A stretch of 35,448 nt of DNA from 66-474 sp051954935 (lineage in GTDB: Bacteria > Pseudomonadota > Gammaproteobacteria > Xanthomonadales > Rhodanobacteraceae). The stretch lies in contig JBQCHG010000077.1 in NCBI GenBank assembly GCA_051954935.1, positions 1-35,448 of the forward strand, in the 5' to 3' direction. The notes below the pieces were generated by a model that saw only the letters and a list, made by a program, of their open reading frames with translations, ran no database searches and was not told the origin of the DNA. The position numbers and the translations under genes were made by a program. Numbering within the stretch: position 1 is the first letter of the stretch; every line of letters starts with the position of its first letter. This document shows positions 23,730-31,313 of the stretch, one piece after another.

Positions 23730-24398
23730 ATGACCGCCCCTGCCCCGCTTCGCATTGACTTCGTTTCCGATGTCGCCTGCCCATGGTGCGCAGTCGGATT
23801 GGCCAGCCTGCAAGAAGCGCTCACGAAGCTGGGTGGCCAGGTGCGGGCGGAGATCCACCTGCAGCCTTTCGAGCTCAATCCGGACCTGGCGCCGGAAGGC
23901 GAGGATGCGGGCGAACACATCATGCGCAAGTACGGCATCGACGAGGCGCGGATGGAGACCAATCGCGCGGCAATCCGCGAGCGCGCCGCCGCGCTCGGTT
24001 TCGCCTACAACGTGCGCCGCGGCAGTCGCGTCTGGAATACTTTCGACGCGCACCGGCTGCTGCACTGGGCCGAACTGCACGACAACGCGCGCGCGCTGGA
24101 ATTGAAGAAAGCGCTGCTTCGCGCCTACTTCAGCGACGGCGAGAACGTCTCCGACCGCGACGTCCTCGTCCGCATCGCCGAGGATGTTGGCCTGGATGCC
24201 GATGAAGCCCGTCGCGTGCTTGACAGCAGCGAATACGCCGACGAAGTGCGCGCGCAGGAGCGCCGCTTCCAGCAGGCCGGCATCCATTCGGTGCCAGCGA
24301 CCATCGTCAACAACACCTGGCTGATCTCCGGCGGGCAACCGCCGGAGGTGTTCGAACGCGCGTTGAAGGAAATCGCGGCCAACGTCCCTGCGGGCTGA
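23730..24398 (+). CDS. DsbA-family oxidoreductase, FrnE-like (cytosolic)
   Basis: 222 residues, no signal peptide. The thioredoxin fold with an inserted helical domain opens RIDFVSDVACPWCAVGL; the active site is C17-P-W-C20. GIHSVPATIVNNTWLISGGQ holds the cis-Pro loop and the family end. FrnE-type proteins catalyse thiol-disulfide exchange or isomerisation in the cytoplasm, in some bacteria under oxidative stress. The thioredoxin 2 gene follows after only 5 bases, so they are co-transcribed and may form a redox pair. Confidence 0.9.
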   Translation: MTAPAPLRIDFVSDVACPWCAVGLASLQEALTKLGGQVRAEIHLQPFELNPDLAPEGEDAGEHIMRKYGIDEARMETNRAAIRERAAALGFAYNVRRGSRVWNTFDAHRLLHWAELHDNARALELKKALLRAYFSDGENVSDRDVLVRIAEDVGLDADEARRVLDSSEYADEVRAQERRFQQAGIHSVPATIVNNTWLISGGQPPEVFERALKEIAANVPAG

Positions 24399-24403
24399 GT
24401 GCA

Positions 24404-24841
24404 ATGAGCGAAGCGCTGCACATCGTCTGTCCGCACTGCGCAGCGGTGAACCGCGTGCCCTCCGCGCGCCTCGGCGCCGCACCGGCCTGCGGCAGATGCC
24501 ACCGGCTGCTGTTCGAAGGCAAGCCGGTCGAAGTGGACGCGACCGGCTTCCAGAAACACCTCGAACACAATGACATTCCCGTGCTGGTGGACTTCTGGGC
24601 GCCGTGGTGCGGACCGTGCAGGATGATGGCGCCGCAATACGCGCAGGCGGCGCCGCAACTCGAACCACGCGTGCGCCTGCTGAAGGTGGACACGGAAGCG
24701 GAACAGGCGCTCGGCGCACGCTTCCAGATCCGCAGCATTCCGACGCTTGCGATGTTCCGCGAAGGCCACGAAGTGGCACGCCAGACCGGCGCGATGAACA
24801 GCGCCGGCATCGTGCAATGGGCTCGCGCGCAGGGAGCGTGA
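24404..24841 (+). CDS. trxC: Thioredoxin 2 (zinc-containing thioredoxin)
   Basis: 145 residues, the normal TrxC length. The N-terminal zinc-finger module has C9-x2-C12 and C29-x2-C32, followed by a thioredoxin domain with the catalytic WCGPC (C69, C72) in FWAPWCGPCRMMAP and cis-Pro in RSIPTLAMF. It reduces protein disulfides in the cytoplasm; in other bacteria it is OxyR-controlled. It starts 5 bases after the DsbA-like gene. Confidence 0.95.
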   Translation: MSEALHIVCPHCAAVNRVPSARLGAAPACGRCHRLLFEGKPVEVDATGFQKHLEHNDIPVLVDFWAPWCGPCRMMAPQYAQAAPQLEPRVRLLKVDTEAEQALGARFQIRSIPTLAMFREGHEVARQTGAMNSAGIVQWARAQGA

Positions 24842-24968
24842 GCACGCGGCGATCCGCTTCTCTTCCGCTTACGCAGCATGACCGGCACAGTCGGCACGCT
24901 TGCGCAACTTGCCACTCCCCGCTGCTTCCCCAAGAATACCCGGCGACTTCCTGCCGGGCTTGCGAAGC

Positions 24969-25913
24969 TTGAATTTTCCGCCACCAGATTCGACCTACGC
25001 CTGGGATCAGTATTGGCAGGACGGCAGGTTGGCCTCGTGTGGAGGCGAAGGCGGTGCCAATTACCAGCCGGCAATCGCCGAAGGCTGGCGACGGTTCTTC
25101 GAAACGCTCTCCGATGGCGCGCGCATACTCGACATCTGTACCGGCAACGGGGCTGTCGCGCGACTGGCGGCGGACGCGGCAAGGGTCCGCAATTTGAATG
25201 TCACGATTGATGCGGTGGATTCCGCGATGATCCACCCGACCGGACTGGGTCCCGGCGCGAACATGATCCGCTTTTCGCCGCGCACCCCGGCCGAAGACCT
25301 GCCGTTTCCAGACTCATCTTTCGACGTCATCGTCGGCCAGTACGCACTCGAGTACACCGATGTCGAACGCACCCTGGCCGAACTTCGACGGGTAAGTCGG
25401 CCAACCGCCAACATCAGATTCGTCACGCATGCCGCCGGAAGCGTGGTCGTGCAGGGAGCGAAACGCCAGATCGAAGACACGGAACGGTTGATCGCGACCG
25501 GCATATTCGAAGCCGCTGAAGCGCTTGCGAAGGCCTTCGGAAGCGGCGCCGATCCCGTGGGCGTCGACAACGCGCGCAGAAACTTCGCAAACGCGCTGCA
25601 GGCGCTGCAAGTGGCCGCGAGAACCACCGATGACGTGCAGATGTACCAGAACGTCGGCACCGTCATCGTCCATGCGATCCAGCACCAGCACCAGGTAGGC
25701 TCAGGCCCGGTACTCGACAAGATCACCGAGACCGCGGCGGCCATCAAGGCCCACCGGGGCCGCCTCTCGGCAATGCGCCGGGCCGCGCTCGATGAATCGC
25801 GAGTGCAAGCGCTCGCGGCGACGGCTGAACGTCTGTGGGCCAGGAAATTCGGCTTCGAGCCCCTGTTGCGGGGCGACGGAACCGAGTTCGGTTGGGTGCT
25901 GTCCTCGGCCTAG
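24969..25913 (+). CDS. Class I SAM-dependent methyltransferase with C-terminal helical region
   Basis: About 314 residues. No ATG or GTG precedes the conserved part, so a TTG start is needed; TTG 24969 gives the opening MNFPPPDSTYAWDQYW, while TTG 24900 would add 23 less convincing residues. Methyltransferase motif I is ILDICTGNGAVARLA and the acidic strand-2 end VTIDAVDSA; LPFPDSSFDVIVGQYALEYTD is the typical motif around strand 4. Residues 170-300 are largely helical (EDTERLIATGIFEAAEALAK and following) and unlike a standard methyltransferase cap; the role and substrate are unknown. It lies 127 bases after trxC; whether they share a transcript is unclear. Confidence 0.75.
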   Translation: MNFPPPDSTYAWDQYWQDGRLASCGGEGGANYQPAIAEGWRRFFETLSDGARILDICTGNGAVARLAADAARVRNLNVTIDAVDSAMIHPTGLGPGANMIRFSPRTPAEDLPFPDSSFDVIVGQYALEYTDVERTLAELRRVSRPTANIRFVTHAAGSVVVQGAKRQIEDTERLIATGIFEAAEALAKAFGSGADPVGVDNARRNFANALQALQVAARTTDDVQMYQNVGTVIVHAIQHQHQVGSGPVLDKITETAAAIKAHRGRLSAMRRAALDESRVQALAATAERLWARKFGFEPLLRGDGTEFGWVLSSA

Positions 25914-25985
25914 CCGGAATGGCCGAAGCTACCAACGCGGATGGAACCGCGCATCGGAAAGGCGCGCAGATTTGCAGGAGCGCAT

Positions 25986-26447
25986 CTAACCCACGGCTTT
26001 CTTCACCAGCGCGGCGATCCGCTTCTCTTCGCCGGCGGTCAATCTGGTGAGTGCGAAAGCGGTCGGCCACATGTTGCCGTCGTCGAGTTTCGCCCTGTCG
26101 TTGAAACCGAAGGTCGCGTAGCGGTCCTTGAACTTGGACGCGTTGCGGAAAAAGCAGACGACCTTGCCCTCGCCGTCGGCATAGGCAGGCATGCCGTACC
26201 AGGTTTTCGGGACAAGCCCCGGCGCGCTTGCCTTGATGATCGCGTGCAGCCGCGTGGCCATGCCACGATCAGGTTCCGGCATCCTGGCGATGGCCGCGAG
26301 CACGTCGCTTTCGCCGCCAGCCGACTTCGTCTCCCGTGCGCGTTCGCGCATCGCTTCGCGTTCTTCCTTCGTGAATCCGACGGTTGCCTTGCGGTCTTTG
26401 CGCATGGAAGGCGACTTGCCCGTCTTCGCGGATTTCTTTTCGGCCAT
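25986..26447 (-). CDS. DUF1801-domain protein
   Basis: 153 residues. A basic Lys/Arg-rich N-terminus (1-40) precedes a DUF1801-like domain: DRGMATRLHAIIKASAPGL, WYGMPAYADGEGKVVCFF, YATFGFNDRAKLDDG and ends with ALVKKAVG. Related proteins (YdhG, Fra) are small, some called iron chaperones, without firm function here. ATG 26447 has AGGGA upstream. Convergent with the methyltransferase gene and divergent from the lipid transporter operon. Confidence 0.85.
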   Translation of the reverse strand: MAEKKSAKTGKSPSMRKDRKATVGFTKEEREAMRERARETKSAGGESDVLAAIARMPEPDRGMATRLHAIIKASAPGLVPKTWYGMPAYADGEGKVVCFFRNASKFKDRYATFGFNDRAKLDDGNMWPTAFALTRLTAGEEKRIAALVKKAVG

Positions 26448-26623
26448 GGTGTCGTTGTCCCTGCTCGCTCGGTGCACACGGATGGAACGCGCATGGCAGC
26501 AGAATCCGTGGCCCTGATGCAAGTGCGTTCCGGACCCCCGCGCCGGTCCACGCAAGGCGGGTTCACCCGGCTTTCACCCGATGTTTGGGATTGCCTGATC
26601 GAGGAGCAGCACAGGATTCCGCC

Positions 26624-27736
26624 ATGACGCCGACCGCACCGATACCGAGCTGGCGACGCGAAAGCGACGGCCGCATCACGCTGTCCGGCTCGTGGGACCT
26701 GCTGGTCGACAAACAGCGGCGCCGGAGGCTGCTGCGCGATTTCCGCCGGCTGGGCGCGCCCGAGGATTACCGATGGGATTTGCGGCAGATCGACTCGCTG
26801 GACAGCACGGGCGCGCTGGTGCTGTGGAAGGCCTGGCATGGCCGCCTGCCCGGGCAACTCGACTGCCACGAAAACCAGCGCCACCTGTTCGACCGCATCG
26901 CCGAGTCCTCGCCATTGCGCGCGCCCCGCGGTCGCCCGTCGAACTGGCTGGTACGCCTGGGCGCCGGCGTGGTGTCCGTCGTGGAAGTCGCCGTCGGCAT
27001 CCTGCTGCTCCTCGGCCAGTTGATGGTGGACGCCGCCTACTGCGTCAGCCATCCGCGCGTGATCCCTTTGCAGGAGATTTCCGCGAACGTGTACCGCATC
27101 GGCGCCACCTCGATGTTGCTGCTCGGCTGCATCGGGCCGCTGATCGGTGCGGTGATGACCATCCAGGTAGGACTGATGCTGCAAACGTTCGGCGCTTCCT
27201 CGATGGTGGTCGGCATGATGAGCACGGCGGTCCCGCGCGAGCTCGGGCCCGTGGTCGTCGGGCTCCTGATGGCCGGCCGCACCGGTTCCGCCATCACGGC
27301 CAGCATCGGCGCCATGCACATCACGGAGGAATACGACGCGCTGCGCGCGTTCGGCTCTTCGCCCAGCCTGCGGCTTGCCCTGCCCCGCGTGATCGGCGCC
27401 GCGATCAGCATGCTGCTGCTGGTGATCTGGACCGACATCACCACGCTGATCGGAAGCGCACTGGGCGCGCCGGCGATATTGGGCGTCGACTACCGCCTGT
27501 TCCTCGCGCAGACCGTGCAGCAGATCCAGATCGTCAACTTCTGGATCGGCCTCGGCAAGGGCCTGCTCTTCGGCATCGTGATCGGGCTGGTCGGCTGCTA
27601 CTTCGGCATGACCTCATCGCCGGATACCGAGGGGCTGAGCCGCAACACCACACTGTCGGTCGTCACCAGCATCACATTGGTCCTGCTGATCGACGCTTCG
27701 CTGGGCGCGGCGCTGACCAACGTCGGCCTGTTCTGA
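26624..27736 (+). CDS. MlaE-family lipid ABC transporter permease with N-terminal STAS-like domain
   Basis: 370 residues. Residues 1-100 resemble a STAS/MlaB fold (GRITLSGSWDLLVDKQRRR, DLRQIDSLDSTGALVL), fused to the MlaE permease (about 110-370), with the cytoplasmic coupling region ISANVYRIGATSMLL and PRELGPVVVGLLMAGRTGSAITA. The fusion replaces a separate MlaB. It is the membrane subunit of an inner-membrane lipid transporter keeping outer-membrane lipid asymmetry or importing lipids. AGGA precedes the ATG. First gene of a four-gene operon; the ATPase starts 7 bases later. Confidence 0.92.
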   Translation: MTPTAPIPSWRRESDGRITLSGSWDLLVDKQRRRRLLRDFRRLGAPEDYRWDLRQIDSLDSTGALVLWKAWHGRLPGQLDCHENQRHLFDRIAESSPLRAPRGRPSNWLVRLGAGVVSVVEVAVGILLLLGQLMVDAAYCVSHPRVIPLQEISANVYRIGATSMLLLGCIGPLIGAVMTIQVGLMLQTFGASSMVVGMMSTAVPRELGPVVVGLLMAGRTGSAITASIGAMHITEEYDALRAFGSSPSLRLALPRVIGAAISMLLLVIWTDITTLIGSALGAPAILGVDYRLFLAQTVQQIQIVNFWIGLGKGLLFGIVIGLVGCYFGMTSSPDTEGLSRNTTLSVVTSITLVLLIDASLGAALTNVGLF

Positions 27737-27743
27737 GGCATCC

Positions 27744-28550
27744 ATGCAAGCGCCTTCCGAAGGAGCGGTGATCGATGTCCGGGGCCTGCACAAGCGCTTC
27801 GGCAGGCAACACGTGCACAAGGGGATCGACCTTGAAGTGCGGCGCGGTGAATTCCTGTCGGTGATCGGTGGCTCGGGCTCGGGCAAGTCCACGCTGCTGC
27901 ACGAAGTGATCGGATTGATGAAACCCGATTCCGGCTCCATCCGGGTGCTGGGCAACGCGCTGCACGAACTCGACGGCGAGGCGGCGCGCCTGCTGCGGCG
28001 GCGCTGGGGCGTGCTGTTCCAGCGCGGCGCGCTGTTCAGCGCCTTCAACGTGTTCGACAACCTCGCCTTTCCGATACGCGAGTTGCGCAAGGAGGGCTGG
28101 ACAGTCGACGAGGCGATGGTCCGCGACAGCGTGGCGTTGAAGCTGCACATGGTCGGGCTCGCTCCGGACGACGCGTGGAAGCGCCCGGCGCAATTGTCCG
28201 GCGGCATGTTGAAGCGCGCGGCACTGGCGCGCGCGCTGATGCTGGAGGCCGAACTGCTGTTTTTGGACGAACCGACCACGGGCCTCGATCCGGCCTCATC
28301 GTCCGAATTCGACGCCCTGCTCGGCTCGCTGCACAAGGAACTGAACCTGACCGTGATGATGGTGACCCACGACCTCTACAGCATGGCCGCGCTGAGCGAC
28401 CGCATAGCGGTGCTGGACGACGGCAAGCTGGTCGCGGTTGGCACGCTGGAGGAAGTCGCGGCGTTCGATCATCCATTCGTCCGCGACTTTTTCCGTTCAC
28501 GTCGCGGCGAAAGGCAGTTGCGCAGACTCTCTCGCTACGAGACCCGATAA
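27744..28550 (+). CDS. MlaF-type ABC transporter ATPase
   Basis: 268 residues. Walker A is G42-G-S-G-S-G-K-S-T50, the signature is LSGGMLKRAALARAL, Walker B is LLFLDEPTTGLDP with catalytic Glu, and the switch His is in MMVTHDLYSM. Sequence context (GVLFQRGALFSAFNVFDNLAFP) is that of Mla/Mce ATPases. It powers the transporter formed with the STAS-MlaE permease. The following MCE gene starts directly after its stop. Confidence 0.95.
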   Translation: MQAPSEGAVIDVRGLHKRFGRQHVHKGIDLEVRRGEFLSVIGGSGSGKSTLLHEVIGLMKPDSGSIRVLGNALHELDGEAARLLRRRWGVLFQRGALFSAFNVFDNLAFPIRELRKEGWTVDEAMVRDSVALKLHMVGLAPDDAWKRPAQLSGGMLKRAALARALMLEAELLFLDEPTTGLDPASSSEFDALLGSLHKELNLTVMMVTHDLYSMAALSDRIAVLDDGKLVAVGTLEEVAAFDHPFVRDFFRSRRGERQLRRLSRYETR

Positions 28551-29486
28551 ATGGAAAACCGCGCGCACGCCATCATTGCCGTCTGCTTCCTGGTCGCCTT
28601 CTCGGCGGCCGGCGTGCTGGTTTTTTTGTGGCTTTCCTCCGGCCCCGGCGAACCACGTGCCTACCGCATCATCACCACCGATTCGGTCGGCGGCATCGCG
28701 CCGCAAACGCAGGTGCAATTCAAGGGACTGGAAGTCGGCCATGTCACCAGGGTTCGTTTCGACCCGCGCGACCGCTCGCGCGTGATCGTGGACTTCCGCG
28801 TCCGGCGCGATACCTACGTCACGCGCGCCACGTACGCGGTGGTGAGCATGCAGGGCCTGACCGGCGGCAAGACGCTGGAGCTGAAACTCGGCGAGGGCAG
28901 CCGCGCGCCGCTGGCAACGAGCGACGACCATCCGGCGCTGATCCAGTTGCGCAAGGGCCTGCTCGATCAACTGGAAGAGTCGGCGCAACAGGACATGCAT
29001 GACATCCACGAGATCCTCGCCAGCACCAGGGCGCTCCTCGATGCCGACAACCGCACGCACCTGAGCGCGTCCATCCGGCAACTGGATGCGGCCACCGCGA
29101 AGCTGGACCAGATCGAAGCGCAACTGTTGCCCGCAGCCGCGCGGATGCCGTCACTGCTCAAGAGCGCGCAGCAGAGCCTCGACCAGAGCCACGCCTTGCT
29201 CGCCAACGCCAACCGCATCGCGCAGGACGCGCGCGAACCGGTGCGCAAGGCGGGCCAGGTCGAAGACACGCTCCAGCACCTGGGCAACAAACTCGACAAG
29301 CAGACCGCGCCCGATATCGAAGCGCTCAGCGCGAGTCTCACCCGCACTTCGCGACTGCTCGAACAACTCATTCGTGAATTGAAGGCGAAGCCGCAGAGCC
29401 TGATCTTCGGCCCGCCGCAGCCGCCGCCCGGACCGGGCGAGCCGGGCTTCCGCGACAACGGCCACAAGGACTCCGGCCATGAGTAA
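28551..29486 (+). CDS. MCE-domain (MlaD-type) substrate-binding protein
   Basis: 311 residues. A single N-terminal membrane helix (residues about 7-29) anchors it in the inner membrane; one MCE domain follows (about 38-115, YRIITTDSVGGIAPQTQVQFKGLEVGHV and VVSMQGLTGGKTLELKL). The long remainder is coiled coil (LIQLRKGLLDQLEESAQQ onward) ending in a Pro-rich tail. MCE hexamers form a lipid channel in the periplasm. The long coiled coil suggests a needle-like extension as in PqiB-type or LetB-type complexes, with only one MCE unit. Starts without a gap after the ATPase and overlaps the lipoprotein gene by 8 bases. Confidence 0.93.
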   Translation: MENRAHAIIAVCFLVAFSAAGVLVFLWLSSGPGEPRAYRIITTDSVGGIAPQTQVQFKGLEVGHVTRVRFDPRDRSRVIVDFRVRRDTYVTRATYAVVSMQGLTGGKTLELKLGEGSRAPLATSDDHPALIQLRKGLLDQLEESAQQDMHDIHEILASTRALLDADNRTHLSASIRQLDAATAKLDQIEAQLLPAAARMPSLLKSAQQSLDQSHALLANANRIAQDAREPVRKAGQVEDTLQHLGNKLDKQTAPDIEALSASLTRTSRLLEQLIRELKAKPQSLIFGPPQPPPGPGEPGFRDNGHKDSGHE

Positions 29487-30117
29487 AGCGTGGCTTCTGC
29501 TGTGCGCCTGCGTGCCGGTCCTTGCCGGTTGCATGCACACGACCAAGACCCAGTTCCTCCAGCACTACACCTTGAGCGCACCCGCGCCTGCCGTATCCGG
29601 CCAGGCGGGCAACGCCGATCGCGGCACCCTGCAAATCGCGCAAATCGTGGTGCCCCAGTGGCTCGACGGCACGGCCATGTATTACCGGCTGGATTACGAA
29701 GCCGACGGCCGGCTTGCCTCATATGCGAACTCGGACTGGGTCGCGCCTCCCGCCAGCCTGCTGGAACCGCTCCTGCAAAAGACGATCCTGGACGCCGGCC
29801 GCTGGCGCGCGGTGATCGGCCCGCGCGATCCCGCGACCCCGGACGTGATCCTGCAGATCCGGCTGGACGATTTCAGCCAATCCTTTTCGCAACCGCATGC
29901 CGGCACCGGCGTGCTCGATGCCACCGCCACGCTGATCTCCAACCGCGACGAACACGTCGTCGCGCAGCGGCGCTTCCACCTAGAGATCCGCGCGCCCACT
30001 CCGGATGCGCAAGGCGGCGCAAAGGCCCTGGGCGAGGCGAGCGCGAAGTTCGCCGACGAGCTGCGGGCATGGGTCGATTCGACCGCTGTCGACGCGAATG
30101 CTGCGGAAAGCCGTTGA
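29479..30117 (+). CDS. ABC-type transport auxiliary lipoprotein (PqiC-like)
   Basis: 212 residues. A lipoprotein signal with lipobox LAGC at C18 precedes a PqiC/ABC-trans_aux domain (HYTLSAPAPA; IAQIVVPQWLDGTAMYYRLD; ANSDWVAPPASLLEPLLQ). Position 2 after the cysteine is Met, not Asp, so outer-membrane sorting is expected. It probably receives or guides lipids at the outer membrane for the MCE complex. The start overlaps the MCE gene by 8 bases. Last gene of the operon; a REP-like repeat follows 10 bases later. Confidence 0.9.
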   Translation: MSKAWLLLCACVPVLAGCMHTTKTQFLQHYTLSAPAPAVSGQAGNADRGTLQIAQIVVPQWLDGTAMYYRLDYEADGRLASYANSDWVAPPASLLEPLLQKTILDAGRWRAVIGPRDPATPDVILQIRLDDFSQSFSQPHAGTGVLDATATLISNRDEHVVAQRRFHLEIRAPTPDAQGGAKALGEASAKFADELRAWVDSTAVDANAAESR

Positions 30118-30127
30118 TCTTCCCGAT

Positions 30128-30214
30128 CGTCATTCCGGGGCGGACTGCGACTCTTCGCGGGCGGCTCCGGAATGACGAAGCGTGGCGGTCCGTCCGCAAA
30201 TTCCGGAATCCAGC
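30128..30214. repeat. REP-like inverted repeat after the lipid transporter operon
   Basis: CGTCATTCCGG (30128-30138) and CCGGAATGACG (30167-30177) form a perfect 11-bp inverted repeat around 28 bases of G+C-rich sequence. A further half-unit, ATTCCGGAATCCAGC, ends at 30214. The CATTCCGG/CCGGAAT core is typical of dispersed extragenic palindromes in many Proteobacteria. Being 10 bases after the operon stop, it may stabilise the mRNA end. Confidence 0.6.
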
Positions 30215-30576
30215 TTCTTGCCTCCGCGTGAGAATGTGGAACGCGCCGTGAAGGCGAATGCATGGCGTCACAAATCGCGAAACCCGACTCCACGGTTCAT
30301 CGTGGGCGCTGCGGCGCCTCCTAGAATCCGAATCTGTTTTGCGCCGCTGCGCCTTGTCCGGCGCAAGGCTACGAAGATCGCACACCCGCCTGGTTGGACG
30401 TTCCGGCAAACGGGGCTTCGCGCCACCGGTGTCATTCGCCACCTGTTCGCAAAGGACCTGCAACAACGCAGGCCATGCCGTGTCGCGCACGCTGCCGCGG
30501 AACCGCCACAGAAGCGAAATGCGGGCGCGCATCACCGCCGCCGATTCTTTCCACTGCCACTGATACATCACGCCAA
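30215..30576. other. Gene-free stretch with competing hairpins, candidate intergenic element or small RNA
   Basis: No convincing gene on either strand in the 459 bases between stop 30117 and start 30577. A 13-bp inverted repeat with one mismatch (30305-30317 with 30341-30353, loop 23) shares its right arm with a second hairpin (30348-30353 with 30360-30365). Between the arms lie TAGAAT on plus (30322-30327), a good -10 match, and on the minus strand an AGGAGG (around 30321-30316) leading to a ten-codon open frame. Whether this is a repeat element, an attenuator of the next gene or an RNA gene cannot be told. Confidence 0.4.
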
Positions 30577-31128
30577 ATGAAACTTCGTTCCCTGTGGTCC
30601 CTCGCGGCCCTCGTCCTCTTCATCGCCCCGGTCGGTTTCGCCGCCGCCGCTTCGCTTCCTGATGGCGTGACCGCCGTGCCGCTTGCCGCGATCACCAACG
30701 ACCGCGATTCAAGCGTCAGCAACATCGAACTGATGTTGGGCGACGAGGGCGCGGTGCGCGGGATCTACCTCGCGACCCGCGCCAGCGCGGATGCCGATCC
30801 GTCGCAGTCTTCCGGACAGGTCTATCCGCTTGCCGGCATCGAGAGCGAAGGCGGCGTGGTGCTCGGCCAGGGCAAGGGCGTCAAGGCGATCCTGCTGCAG
30901 GGCACGATCCCGCCGCGGGGCGACCACGGCTCGCTGACCATCCGCTATCTCACCAATGGCGTGTTCAAGCATTACGCGCAATGCCGCGTCGAGCTGAAGC
31001 GTTCGGGCCCGGGCGACTGGCAGCTCGTCAACGCGTACGACGGCCAGCAGGTGAAACACATCGAGGTGCAGACCTGGGCGCTGGGCATCAGCACGATCGG
31101 GAACATCTGCCCCGCGCAGAACGCCTGA
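30577..31128 (+). CDS. Exported protein of unknown function
   Basis: 183 residues with a signal peptide at 1-24 (MKLRSLWSLAALVLFIAPVGFAAAA). The mature part looks beta-rich: SVSNIELMLGDEGAVRGIYLATR, GGVVLGQGKGVKAILLQGTI, GSLTIRYLTNGVFKHYAQC. It has two cysteines (in YAQCRVEL and near the end, NICPAQ) that could pair. I do not recognise the family. Start 30577 chosen for the signal peptide; no strong ribosome site is seen. Preceded by a long intergenic stretch, so probably separately transcribed. Confidence 0.75.
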   Translation: MKLRSLWSLAALVLFIAPVGFAAAASLPDGVTAVPLAAITNDRDSSVSNIELMLGDEGAVRGIYLATRASADADPSQSSGQVYPLAGIESEGGVVLGQGKGVKAILLQGTIPPRGDHGSLTIRYLTNGVFKHYAQCRVELKRSGPGDWQLVNAYDGQQVKHIEVQTWALGISTIGNICPAQNA

Positions 31129-31313
31129 AGCCAGGCAGTCCGGTCGAGCGGCGCCGCGACCGAACCCGGACGCGAACACCCCCGCATTCCGCTTCGCTTC
31201 ATCCGGACCACCCGCTGCTCGTCGACTGCGCCGCTCCCGCGCATGACTTGTTGCACGCGCTCCAACCCGTGCGCGACTCGAAACTGATCGCAGGATCAGG
31301 CGCCGGAGGGAAG

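Noticed and set aside
30258..30580. Overlapping plus-strand open frames of 101 and 132 codons in the intergenic region
   Set aside because: Arg/His/Pro-rich with no ribosome site or domain; they cover hairpin DNA and are treated as non-coding.
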